DNA of 64,000 nucleotides. Origin: F23-D06 sp947165685 (GTDB lineage Bacteria > Bacteroidota > Bacteroidia > Bacteroidales > WCHB1-69). The translations under genes were made by a program, and so were the position numbers. The stretch covers positions 1 through 64,000 of the forward strand of contig CAMVBK010000011.1 in NCBI GenBank assembly GCA_947165685.1, given 5' to 3'. The notes under the pieces are model-generated. The model searched no databases, had not been told where the DNA came from, and was given only the letters and a program-made list of their open reading frames with translations. Of this stretch, positions 23,259-31,421 are shown piece after piece; within the stretch, counting starts at the first letter, position 1, and every line of letters begins with the position of its first letter.

Positions 23259-25544
23259 ATGATTATCAAATATTTACGTATTATCCTATTGTTCATACCC
23301 CTAAGTTTGGCCGTCTGTGGCTGGTCGCAGGGCGATGTATTGGTGAACACCAGCTATGACTGGAAGGCAGACTCGCTTTTTATCAAGAAGATGAAAAAGC
23401 AGTTGAACCATATTCGCCAAACGGAGAAGCGCCCCACGGTGGCATTGGTGCTGGCAGGGGGAGGCGCGAAGGGTGCCTCGCACATCGGGGTGCTCAAATA
23501 CCTCGAAGAGCAGGGCATCCCCGTTGATTTCGTGGCGGGCACGAGCATGGGCGGCCTGATGGGCGGCATCTACTCGTTAGGATACTCGGCTGTGGAGATC
23601 GACTCCATCGTCCGCTCCATCGACTGGAACGTGATGATGAGCGACAACGTGCCGAGGGAATTCTACTCCTTCAACCGCAGGTCCTACAAGAGCACCTACG
23701 TCATCGACATCCCGTTCGAGGGAACGCAGTTCATGCGAAGTCTGCCATCGGGATTCATGTACGGGCTGAACATCTACAACCTGATGAGCGCCTTGTCGGT
23801 GGGTTACCAGCAAGCGACGGACTTCACGCAACTGCCAACCCCATATTGCTGTGTGGCCACGGAGATCGTGACCCAGACGGAGAAGCACTGGACCGAAGGC
23901 TCCATGATCGACGCGATGCGCTCCACCATGTCCATTCCCGGCTATTTCCGTCCGGTGCGCGTGGATTCGATGATTCTGGCGGACGGCGGCACCAAGAACA
24001 ACTTCCCCACCGACATCGCCAAGGCGGTCGGCGCGGACATCATCATCGGCGTGGAGCTGACCATGCCTCGCGACTACAAGAAAGTGAACAACGTGGCCGA
24101 CATCCTGATGCAGACGGCGCAGTATTCCGGCGGCTTGGAGGCGCACAACCGGAACGTGCAGAACGCCACCATCTACATCACGCCGGACATCTCGGGCTAC
24201 GGCATGCTCAGCTTCGGCAAGGAGGAAGTCGCGGACCTGATCACGCGGGGCTACACGGAGGCGCAGAAGCATGCCCGGGAAATCGACAGCGTGGCAATGC
24301 TCGTGGGGAGAAAAGGGCGCAAACTGCACAACACCAAGGCCATCAACATCTCCGACACGGCCGTGCGCATCTCCTCGGTGGAGTATGTCGGCGGACTCAG
24401 CGAGAAGGAGCAACGCTACATCAACCAGAAGATCCGCATCGAGAAAAACGAGCTCTGCGACCGGAAGGAGCTGGAGATCGTCCAATCGATCATCTACGGC
24501 ACCATGGCCTTCACCGATGTCACCTACCGGCTTCTCGACGACGGGGAAGGCGGCTACAAGCTGCAGTTCCGCTGCACCAAACGCCCGCCGAACTCCGTCA
24601 ACATCGGCCTGCGGGCCGACACAGAGGAGTGGTTCGCCGCATTGGTGGATTTCGGCTTCGGACAGAACAAAATCTACGGGCACTCTTTCCACGTCGCCCT
24701 CCGCCTGGCCAAATCCCCCTATCTGCGCCTCGGATGGACGTTCAGGCCCGTGAAAGGACCGAAGGTGAGCGCCGAGTTCCAGACCATCTACCGCACACTG
24801 TACGGCTCCGACAACGCGCTGTTCAGCCGCAACTACTACGAGCAGTCGCTACGCAACACCCTCAAACTCTACATTTCCGACACACATTGGAGCCGCGTGG
24901 ACCTGAAATTCGGCGCCCGCTTGGAGCATCAGCCCTTCTACCGAATCTTCTCCGAAACGGGCATGTCCCAAGCTTTCAACTGGAGGACGTTCCACCCTTA
25001 CCTGTTTCTGCGCTTCGTGTTCGACGACGAAGACGCGCACTATTTCCCGGACAGGGGCCTCCGCGTCACAGCGGGCTACGACTACAACTTTGTGAATTCC
25101 CACTATTTGTCCGCCAGTTTGAGAGGGGTTATTCCCGCATGCAGCTTCTTTGCCATAATTCCTTCTATAAAAGGAAGATACATATTCGGAAAAGATGAAA
25201 AGTATGAAGAAATGAACAACTATGTCGGCGGTGTGATGGAAGGACGGTACTACGAGCACCAGATGCCGTTCATCGGAATCAACGGAGAGAAGGCATGCCG
25301 CAACATCCTGACCATTGCAGACGTGGATTTCCGGTTCAAAGTGTGGAAAAACTGCTACCTGTCGGCGGTGGGAGCCGTCATGCACAACTGTCCCCTGAAC
25401 TTGAAAGAGCACAACTTCGTCTATGCGGCGGCCCTGCAGTTCGGCTACAAGTCCAAAATCGGTCCCATCTTAGCCAACATACATTGGAATAGTTTCAACA
25501 CCAAGAAAGTGGGGATTTATTTAGGTGTCGGCTACGACTTCTGA
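23259..25544 (+). CDS. Patatin-like phospholipase with predicted outer-membrane barrel
   Basis: 761 residues with a signal peptide (IILLFIPLSLAVCGWSQ). The patatin domain has the oxyanion motif LAGGGAKGASHIGVL (~62-76), the serine elbow GTSMGG (Ser ~96) and the catalytic aspartate in ADGGTKNNFP (~241). A POTRA-like segment follows (RISSVEYVGGLSEKEQRYIN). The C-terminal ~300 residues are aromatic beta-barrel-like strands ending in GIYLGVGYDF with a terminal phenylalanine, as in Omp85-type barrels. The architecture resembles PlpD-type patatin-barrel proteins. It may act on lipids at or beyond the outer membrane. It ends one base before the convergent stop of the next gene. Confidence 0.9.
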   Translation: MIIKYLRIILLFIPLSLAVCGWSQGDVLVNTSYDWKADSLFIKKMKKQLNHIRQTEKRPTVALVLAGGGAKGASHIGVLKYLEEQGIPVDFVAGTSMGGLMGGIYSLGYSAVEIDSIVRSIDWNVMMSDNVPREFYSFNRRSYKSTYVIDIPFEGTQFMRSLPSGFMYGLNIYNLMSALSVGYQQATDFTQLPTPYCCVATEIVTQTEKHWTEGSMIDAMRSTMSIPGYFRPVRVDSMILADGGTKNNFPTDIAKAVGADIIIGVELTMPRDYKKVNNVADILMQTAQYSGGLEAHNRNVQNATIYITPDISGYGMLSFGKEEVADLITRGYTEAQKHAREIDSVAMLVGRKGRKLHNTKAINISDTAVRISSVEYVGGLSEKEQRYINQKIRIEKNELCDRKELEIVQSIIYGTMAFTDVTYRLLDDGEGGYKLQFRCTKRPPNSVNIGLRADTEEWFAALVDFGFGQNKIYGHSFHVALRLAKSPYLRLGWTFRPVKGPKVSAEFQTIYRTLYGSDNALFSRNYYEQSLRNTLKLYISDTHWSRVDLKFGARLEHQPFYRIFSETGMSQAFNWRTFHPYLFLRFVFDDEDAHYFPDRGLRVTAGYDYNFVNSHYLSASLRGVIPACSFFAIIPSIKGRYIFGKDEKYEEMNNYVGGVMEGRYYEHQMPFIGINGEKACRNILTIADVDFRFKVWKNCYLSAVGAVMHNCPLNLKEHNFVYAAALQFGYKSKIGPILANIHWNSFNTKKVGIYLGVGYDF

Positions 25545-25545
25545 T

Positions 25546-26262
25546 TCAGTTCAGGTCCCAGCAGAGCGAGACAATATCCTGCCAAGGAAGGTGAAGCCGC
25601 TCCGCCGTGGGCTGGTGGCAGAGTCGGCCGGCGTGGCAGAGGATGGCGGACATAAGCTCGGGCGATTGCTGCAGCGCGTAGGCGACCGACGGAGCGTGCA
25701 CAAGCGTGTCAACGAGGGGAAAAAGGAAGTTGGAGAGGGTTATCTGAAAACCCGCCTCGGACAATGTCTCCTTGCGAATCTTGTCAATGACAGAAATGCC
25801 CTCGTCGTTTTGCAGCAGGTCCAGGCATATCATGGTGATTTTCTTTTCGTTGACAGCCTCGACAAATTCCCGCGAAAATTCAGCGGGAGAGAGCACGGAA
25901 AACAACATCTGGCCCTCTTTTGACAACGCCAGCTGGTCGAAGGTGAACACGTCGAATTTGAGGACAAGGTTACTTAAATGTGCCAAATCAGCGTAGTGAT
26001 GGGTGAACTCCGTGCCGGCATCGGCATAGTCGGCATCGGAGAAAGGGTTATGATTGCCAAAGCCGAACTGCGCAAACACCTTGACTCCCTGGTCAGTCAG
26101 AATGCGCACGGCATTCGGGGTGAGAAAACCGCTGTCGGGATGGGCAGTCTCAGACTTGGCCAATGCGAGCGTGAGCTTGCGCACAGGCGCCTCCACAACA
26201 GCCTCCCAAGCCTGCGTTTCCATACGCGGCACATCTTGAAGAACAATATATTCTGAACTCAT
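25546..26262 (-). CDS. Truncated alanine-dehydrogenase/PNT N-terminal-like protein
   Basis: 238 residues. The first ~150 resemble the N-terminal (substrate) half of alanine dehydrogenase and transhydrogenase: KSETAHPDSGFLTPNAVRIL, a GVKVFAQFGFGNHNPFSDADY block and LVLKFDVFTFDQL. The conserved arginine of the E-x-R motif is absent (SETAHPD), and the NAD-binding Rossmann domain that should follow is missing; full-length enzymes have about 370-400 residues. It is the last gene after tsaE, an adjacency I recall for full-length alanine dehydrogenases in some Bacteroidetes. It is probably a degenerate, non-dehydrogenase descendant. Confidence 0.65.
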   Translation of the reverse strand: MSSEYIVLQDVPRMETQAWEAVVEAPVRKLTLALAKSETAHPDSGFLTPNAVRILTDQGVKVFAQFGFGNHNPFSDADYADAGTEFTHHYADLAHLSNLVLKFDVFTFDQLALSKEGQMLFSVLSPAEFSREFVEAVNEKKITMICLDLLQNDEGISVIDKIRKETLSEAGFQITLSNFLFPLVDTLVHAPSVAYALQQSPELMSAILCHAGRLCHQPTAERLHLPWQDIVSLCWDLN

Positions 26263-26325
26263 AGTTATAGTTATAGTTATTTGTTATAGTTATTTGTCTA
26301 AGTCTAAGTCATTTGCCTAAGTTCA
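26263..26325 (-). repeat. Stop-anchored repeat between tsaE and the next gene
   Basis: Beginning at the tsaE TGA the sense strand reads ACTTAG and ACTATA(ACAAATA) units, several copies each. It runs right up to the ATG at 26262, whose ATG is itself part of an ACTAT(G) unit. Confidence 0.8.
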
Positions 26326-26736
26326 GAACGAAAACCTCCGCAAACGGTCGTCCACACGTTCAATCCTCACGGGTGTGTATTCCCCTCGGAGCAGGCTTTC
26401 CACCTTTTCAGTCCACTCGATGAAACAGTAGTTTCCACTGTAGAGATAGTCCTGGAACCCGATGCGCGTGGCATCGTCGGGCTCGTCGATGCGGTAAAAG
26501 TCGAAATGGTAGAGCGGTTGCCCGTCAGAAGTCCAATACTCGTTGACTATGGCAAACGTGGGCGAGGTCATGTCAACCGCCACGCCGAGCTGCCGGCAAA
26601 TCTCCTTGATAAGGGTAGTCTTGCCAGTGCCCATCTCGCCGAAAAAACCGAACACGCGCTCATCGGGATAAGCTTCCAAGAGTTTCCGCGCCACTTCGGG
26701 CAATTCGGACTCTGCCGCTATGACATTATGAACCAT
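26323..26736 (-). CDS. tsaE: tRNA threonylcarbamoyladenosine biosynthesis ATPase
   Basis: 137 residues, standard TsaE size. The P-loop GEMGTGKTTL lies near residues 33-42, with TSPTFAIVNEY and the HFDFYRI motif, then CFIEWTEKVESLL. TsaE works with TsaB and TsaD to form t6A at position 37 of ANN-decoding tRNAs. It sits 12 bases after the DUF3298-like lipoprotein gene, in a three-gene operon. Confidence 0.95.
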   Translation of the reverse strand: MVHNVIAAESELPEVARKLLEAYPDERVFGFFGEMGTGKTTLIKEICRQLGVAVDMTSPTFAIVNEYWTSDGQPLYHFDFYRIDEPDDATRIGFQDYLYSGNYCFIEWTEKVESLLRGEYTPVRIERVDDRLRRFSF

Positions 26737-26748
26737 ATTGTTACATCT

Positions 26749-27609
26749 TTAATTCTCCGCCACCGGCCCGGCATTGACTAACCAGCGGCCTGCCTGAGTG
26801 AGGAATGGCTCTATGATATCGTAGGGAATCACGCAGGCGGGAAGACCCGCGGCATAGCAGGAAATCTCGTACTGTTGGTAGATGAACTCCACACCATCCT
26901 CGCGGAAGATAGGCGCAGTCTCCGGCAGCGGGAAATAGTCGTTGTTCTCCATCGTCAGACTGCTTTCAAACTGCTCCTTGTCGGAATCGAAATATTGCGT
27001 GTAGATGTTGTCCCTGACCAGGTCGGTCAGCTCGTCCATCGATTCGGTGCGGAAGATGTCATAGTCGATGCGTCGGCCGTCAGACTTGCGGAACGTTTGT
27101 CCCTGAAGCAGATACCAGCCGTGCGCGCCGCCGGAGAAACCCTCTTGGGTGTAGATGTACGTCACGTAGCGGTCGGTCTCGCGCAACTTTTCAAACTTCA
27201 TGGCCTTGTGGCATTCCATCCCGTCGATTTTGGGCATGTCGGGGATAATATTCTGCTGGAAGTCGGCGAGGATAGACTTCTTGTAATGATCGAACATGCG
27301 GGAGGCATTTTCAGCTCCGCCCTCGTAGGTGCCGCCCAATTGCTCCGACATCCATTCTCGTATATTATTGATTACAAAAAAGTTGCCTGATTCCGGAAAA
27401 TCGGCTTCGATTTTGACGGTGCCAGGGATGCCATTCACCACCACGGAATCCTCGATAGTCACCGACTGCGTTTTGATGTCCGCAGGGGTGATTTGCGACA
27501 GCGAGGTGAGGGAGTTCAGCGCATGCGTGTCGATTTTGGTTTTGCAACCAGCGAGCACCAAGGTCAGCCCGCACAAAATTCCTACTGCAACAAGATGTCT
27601 CTTTGTCAT
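26749..27609 (-). CDS. Lipoprotein with DUF3298/RsiV-like C-terminal domain
   Basis: 286 residues. A lipobox signal peptide (GILCGLTLVLAGCKTK) marks it as a lipoprotein. The middle and C-terminus match the DUF4163/DUF3298 pattern: an AHGWYL block after TYIYTQEGFSGG, then FPLPETAPIFREDGVEFIYQQYEI and IPYDIIEPFL. Such domains occur in RsiV-like and peptidoglycan-associated proteins; the ligand here is unknown. I start at ATG 27609 because the longer frame runs back past the TATATTTG promoter element at 27634. Confidence 0.8.
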   Translation of the reverse strand: MTKRHLVAVGILCGLTLVLAGCKTKIDTHALNSLTSLSQITPADIKTQSVTIEDSVVVNGIPGTVKIEADFPESGNFFVINNIREWMSEQLGGTYEGGAENASRMFDHYKKSILADFQQNIIPDMPKIDGMECHKAMKFEKLRETDRYVTYIYTQEGFSGGAHGWYLLQGQTFRKSDGRRIDYDIFRTESMDELTDLVRDNIYTQYFDSDKEQFESSLTMENNDYFPLPETAPIFREDGVEFIYQQYEISCYAAGLPACVIPYDIIEPFLTQAGRWLVNAGPVAEN

Positions 27610-27633
27610 GATCTTCCAATTTTTTTTCGGCGG

Positions 27634-27641
27634 CAAATATA
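27634..27641 (-). promoter_or_regulatory. -7 element (TATATTTG) of the lipoprotein-tsaE operon
   Basis: TAnnTTTG on the minus strand 25 bases before the ATG. Confidence 0.65.
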
Positions 27642-27711
27642 CGATTTTTATTGGAGGTGACGAGAAAGCGCTTTTTTTTGTCAACGCCACAAGCAGACAT
27701 GAAAAAGGCCG

Positions 27712-27738
27712 CAGGAAATCGCATTCCCGCGGCCTCGA
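27712..27738 (-). terminator. Terminator of the DUF5692 gene
   Basis: On the minus strand AGGCCGCGGGAA pairs with TTCCTGCGGCCT (one mismatch) and is followed by TTTT, 22 bases after the stop. Confidence 0.85.
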
Positions 27739-27758
27739 AGTCTCGTTCTCGATGGGAC

Positions 27759-28862
27759 TTAGTTCACATCTGCACGCGCCATGGCATCCTTATAGTACTT
27801 CTGGTTGACGAAGACGTCTTCCTTGTACGGGTTGATATGGCGTTTCTTGGACTGCGCGATGATGTAGCAGAGGGCGATGGCATTGGTGATGAGAGCCAGC
27901 GCACTGATGACGGTCATCATCGTCGGGTTGGCAGCCACGACAGAAGGATCGACCGTAGTGCCCACGACACCGTCAACGGCAGCCTGTCCGCCAGCAGCGT
28001 ACAGTTGCTCGATGGTGGCGACACCTTCCGGATAGAGGACGGGAAGCGTAGCCCAGCTAAACCATTGCTGACCGTCTTTGAACGTCTCTTGGAAGAGCGG
28101 GAAGACTTGAGCGAACATGCACCAGATAGCCAGCGTGTTGGCGCGGTTCTGGATCCAGCCACCGCGATTCCACAACAGAGCGGCCACCGTCGGGGCGAGC
28201 AGCAAAGCGATACCGCAGTACCAGCTGTGTGTCGGCAGGCAGTTGTAGGTGTAGGCGAAGTTCCAGATATCGTAAATCACGATATAGACCCACGTCATGT
28301 CGGCCCAGATCATGTCCTTTCTGTCCTTGGAGGGATAGACATTCCACCATGCGGTCATACAGAAGATGTTGATGATACCGGCCACGCCGTTCATCACATT
28401 GTGCCAGCCGCCGTATTGCCAAACACCTTCGGAGGTAAGCCACCATTTGTTCCATCCCATTGCAGCGCTCTCGAAGTCGGAGACGCAGGCGATCAGGATG
28501 TTAATGGCCACGATGATGAACGGGAACGGTTTGAACCAGTGCTTGGCGCCGATGCCCCATTCGTATTTGATCATCATGAAGCCGATACACCCGGCTGTGG
28601 CGGCATAGAGCTTGGCGTAGTGGAACCAGCCCTGCATATAAACGTGGGTCTGGTTTTCCAACGCCCATTGCGCTCCGTTGCGCACGCCCACGGCAATCGC
28701 GAGGAAGTAGGCCGTCAGGGCGACGGGGATGATCAGGAAGGTGAAGATGCCGCCGAACTTGGTGCGGCGGGCGAACTCGTTGAACAGGATGAGACCCACG
28801 AGGACGACGAGCAGCATCCCCCATTGGGCCAGGGCGTTAGCCCCATAAACTTGGAAAAACAT
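27759..28862 (-). CDS. DUF5692-like polytopic membrane protein
   Basis: 367 residues, about nine hydrophobic segments, rich in tryptophan. Examples are GMLLVVLVGLILFNEFARRT, FTFLIIPVALTAYFLAIAVG, WHNVMNGVAGIINIFCMTAWW and DIWNFAYTYNCLPTHSWYCG. The overall pattern fits my memory of DUF5692, a family with no known function. It follows a small membrane protein gene on the same strand after 78 bases that contain an inverted copy of the dispersed hairpin repeat. It ends in a strong terminator. Confidence 0.7.
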   Translation of the reverse strand: MFFQVYGANALAQWGMLLVVLVGLILFNEFARRTKFGGIFTFLIIPVALTAYFLAIAVGVRNGAQWALENQTHVYMQGWFHYAKLYAATAGCIGFMMIKYEWGIGAKHWFKPFPFIIVAINILIACVSDFESAAMGWNKWWLTSEGVWQYGGWHNVMNGVAGIINIFCMTAWWNVYPSKDRKDMIWADMTWVYIVIYDIWNFAYTYNCLPTHSWYCGIALLLAPTVAALLWNRGGWIQNRANTLAIWCMFAQVFPLFQETFKDGQQWFSWATLPVLYPEGVATIEQLYAAGGQAAVDGVVGTTVDPSVVAANPTMMTVISALALITNAIALCYIIAQSKKRHINPYKEDVFVNQKYYKDAMARADVN

Positions 28863-28914
28863 AATACTATTGTTTAATTAATATATATTTGGTATCATCT
28901 TTGAACTCGACCAT

Positions 28915-28976
28915 GCTCCGCGCGGCTTCACCGCTTATAGCTACCGCGCTTTTGTCCCTTCGGGACTGCTTACGGA
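28915..28976 (-). repeat. REP-like family 1, inverted copy, forming the end of a gene
   Basis: Read on the minus strand it starts AAGCAGTCCCGAAGGGACAA, the same opening as the plus-strand copies at 35811, 37346, 38584 and 41820, followed by GCGCGG-rich hairpin sequence. It supplies the codons for the last residues (SSPEGTKAR) and the TAG of the gene at 28941. Confidence 0.75.
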
Positions 28977-29303
28977 ATAAGATTTCTTTTTGAGGAGAGC
29001 CCAGACGGCCCAGACGGCGGTGAGAACCAGCGACATGGGCAGGCCGACGGTGAGCAGCTCGCGCAGGACGATTTGGACACCCTGGGCACCGTCAAGGGCG
29101 GTGAGGAACGGGAAGCGCCAAGTAAGCTCGCCACTGAGAATGTGATCGACCACGAGCAATACCGAACCGCCCCAAAGCATCTTCTCCAACGCCGGCAGGT
29201 TGTGCATGAGCGCGGAATCCGACTCCTCAATGCGGTTTTCATTCAGTTTGCGATACGCGCTCGTCGCGATCGCCTGTGTCAAGGGTACTATAAAACATGC
29301 CAT
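28941..29303 (-). CDS. Small two-TM membrane protein upstream of DUF5692
   Basis: 120 residues starting MACFIVPLTQAIATSAYRK. It has hydrophobic segments MLWGGSVLLVVDHIL and VGLPMSLVLTAVWAVWALL. The tail KSYSVSSPEGTKAR is encoded by a dispersed hairpin repeat, so the original C-terminus probably ended near KKKSYS. Co-orientation with DUF5692 suggests a shared function, unknown. Its promoter TACTTTTG lies about 170 bases upstream. Confidence 0.65.
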   Translation of the reverse strand: MACFIVPLTQAIATSAYRKLNENRIEESDSALMHNLPALEKMLWGGSVLLVVDHILSGELTWRFPFLTALDGAQGVQIVLRELLTVGLPMSLVLTAVWAVWALLKKKSYSVSSPEGTKAR

Positions 29304-29473
29304 ATTTGTTCGTTTTTTGTTTGTTCGTTTTTATTCTTTATCTCTTCAAGACGGTTTCAGAAATATATACCCAATTCGTGCATATTCCTTTCTTTTTCAA
29401 TTTTTTACACAACGCGCCAACCCTACCGGAACGCAAACGGCCCGCATGGCGGAACGCGCCGACTTTCCGGCGG

Positions 29474-29481
29474 CAAAAGTA
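29474..29481 (-). promoter_or_regulatory. -7 element (TACTTTTG) of the small membrane protein-DUF5692 unit
   Basis: TAnnTTTG on the minus strand, 171 bases upstream of ATG 29303; the leader is AT-rich and shows no frame. Confidence 0.55.
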
Positions 29482-29535
29482 CATTTTTTTGGAAATTGCA
29501 AGACATACGCCCCGACATTTTCACACCTTCACCCC

Positions 29536-29585
29536 TTCTAATCTCCCTAATCTCCCTAAACCTCCTAAACCTCCTAAACCTCCTA
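29536..29585 (-). repeat. Stop-anchored tandem repeat TAGGAGGTT
   Basis: Sense strand: the gene's TAG is the start of three TAGGAGGTT-like 9-bp units followed by TAGGGAGAT units. As 9 is a multiple of 3, the TAGs are all in frame. Confidence 0.85.
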
Positions 29586-31343
29586 CAACACTGTGACGGT
29601 GCCGCGCGTGACCACCGGCTTGCCCGCGGCAGGGGTGTAGCGCATCTGATAGAGATAGACCCCGCCGACGGCTGGCTTGTCCTTCACGCTGCCGTCCCAC
29701 ACGAAGTTCTTGTCTGTGGAGGCGAAAATGATTTCGCCCCAACGGTTGAAAATCAGGATTTCGAAATCGGAGATTTCCGAGCGCACCGATTCCGGAATGG
29801 AAAACAGATCGTTTATGCCGTCCGATCTTGACGGCGTGATGGCCGTGGGCAGATAGACCATCACCTCGCAGTTGTCGATGGTGATGTTGGCACGCCCGTC
29901 ACAAAAGGCATTGCTGCCCGTCACCGAGTAGGTGCCCGGCTCCTCCACGGAGATGAAAGTCGTGGTGTCGCCTGTAGTCCACACAAAATGCTCGAAGTCG
30001 CTCACCACCTCCAACACTGTCTCGTGCGTGGAGCAGAAATCGGGATTGTTGGAGACAATGGAGACCGTCGGGTTCAGGATGGTGAGATGCATCGTGGCCG
30101 TGCTGTCGCAGCCGTCGGCGGCGGAGAAGTGCTGGTCGTAATCACCGGTGGCCGAATAGGTACGGCCGTTCCAGGCGTACTGCACGCAGGCAGTGTCCCA
30201 GAACTCCGACGTATAGCCCTTGCTGATGAGCGTCACCATGGCGGTGTCGCAGTTGTTGGCGCAGCAAATCCGATAAAGGAGGGTGTCTTCGCCCACAAAA
30301 TCCGGGTCGAACTGGAACTGGAACTGCTCGTTTTCCATTCCCATCACCGTGACCTGCGCGTGCGAAGGATAACGGATGATTTCCGGCTCCACCGGCGCCT
30401 GGGCCGTGCAAAACGCATCGATAGTGTCGTTGCCGAGCGGATACAGCGTCTTGGCGTCGCCAATGCAGGCCACCACGATGTCAGGCAAGGCATACAGCGG
30501 GATGAGCACCTCCACGGTCACGGAATCCTCGCAAGGGTACATCGGAGAGAAGCTGATGTCGTCGAGGGCGAAGTCGTTGCCGCTGCCGACCGTATTCTGG
30601 TTGAGGATGCGGATGGTGGCGGTGGTGGAGTTGCCGCTATTCCAAATCTGGTAGAACTGCTGCCACTGCGAGGTGGCGGTGGGGGCAGTGAAGATATTGC
30701 CGATGGTCTGCCCGTTGATGCTGAACTGCAACCGGGCCAGTTGATTGTTCCCGGTTGATTGCCCCTGCGCCAGCGAGGCCACCCACGTGATGAAGATATG
30801 GTCGGTGTTCGGAATCACCGGGATCACCTGCTGCCATACCGTGGTGTTAGCAGAGCCCGCGCCGTTCACGTACATGCACTTGCCCGTACCGTTGCCGTAG
30901 GTATGGTCCAAGCAAGGATAGTTGCCGAAGTTGTTGTGCACGTTGGCGGAATTCGTGTTAATCGTATAGGTGCCCTCTTGCCCGATGACACCCCATGTGT
31001 TAGAGTTGGTTGTGTAGTATGAATAACCGCTGGTAAAGCCCGTGTTCCCGCTCTCGAAATCCCCGTTCGTCACAATGTTGTCAGAAATATAACGCCCTGT
31101 TATATAATACGTTGACGTTTCCGTCGGGGAAACCGTCTGATTGCTGTCGTGAGGGTTGGTGAACGCCGCTTCGGGCAACCACGTGTATTCGAACAGATTG
31201 TGCGACTGCAGCGGCACCGACTGCCCCACGAAAATCGTGGTGTCCTGCGTGAGCAGTACCGTCTCACAATGGTCGGCCTGACCAAACCCCGCCACCGCAC
31301 ACAAAAAGAATAGCGTAAACAAAATAGAACTTTTCCGTACCAT
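29583..31343 (-). CDS. Secreted protein with gliding/T9SS type B C-terminal domain
   Basis: 586 residues. The signal peptide is SILFTLFFLCAVAGFGQ. A PKD/Ig-like start (TTIFVGQSVPLQSHNLFEYT) leads into a jelly-roll-like carbohydrate-binding-type region (NGDFESGNTGFTSGY, FALDDISFSP). A Cys-rich part follows, including one ~50-residue GCDS module (YAWNGRTYSATGDYDQHF to GCDSTATMHLTI). The C-terminal ~90 residues are the type B sorting domain (LPTAITPSRSDGINDLF, EILIFNRWGEIIFAS). It shares the last three modules with the 873-residue protein at 16973, so both are T9SS cargo from one family. Extracellular role unknown. Confidence 0.88.
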   Translation of the reverse strand: MVRKSSILFTLFFLCAVAGFGQADHCETVLLTQDTTIFVGQSVPLQSHNLFEYTWLPEAAFTNPHDSNQTVSPTETSTYYITGRYISDNIVTNGDFESGNTGFTSGYSYYTTNSNTWGVIGQEGTYTINTNSANVHNNFGNYPCLDHTYGNGTGKCMYVNGAGSANTTVWQQVIPVIPNTDHIFITWVASLAQGQSTGNNQLARLQFSINGQTIGNIFTAPTATSQWQQFYQIWNSGNSTTATIRILNQNTVGSGNDFALDDISFSPMYPCEDSVTVEVLIPLYALPDIVVACIGDAKTLYPLGNDTIDAFCTAQAPVEPEIIRYPSHAQVTVMGMENEQFQFQFDPDFVGEDTLLYRICCANNCDTAMVTLISKGYTSEFWDTACVQYAWNGRTYSATGDYDQHFSAADGCDSTATMHLTILNPTVSIVSNNPDFCSTHETVLEVVSDFEHFVWTTGDTTTFISVEEPGTYSVTGSNAFCDGRANITIDNCEVMVYLPTAITPSRSDGINDLFSIPESVRSEISDFEILIFNRWGEIIFASTDKNFVWDGSVKDKPAVGGVYLYQMRYTPAAGKPVVTRGTVTVL

Positions 31344-31421
31344 ATATTATATTGTAGTTATAAATATAACGAAATAGGACAAGAAAAGTTGCAACTTTTC
31401 TCAGCGCATGTTTCGCGCCCC

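Noticed and set aside
25627..26262. Frameshift hiding the NAD-binding half of an alanine dehydrogenase
   Set aside because: I looked for Rossmann motifs in the region after the stop (25546 and below) and found the convergent patatin gene instead, so the domain is truly absent.
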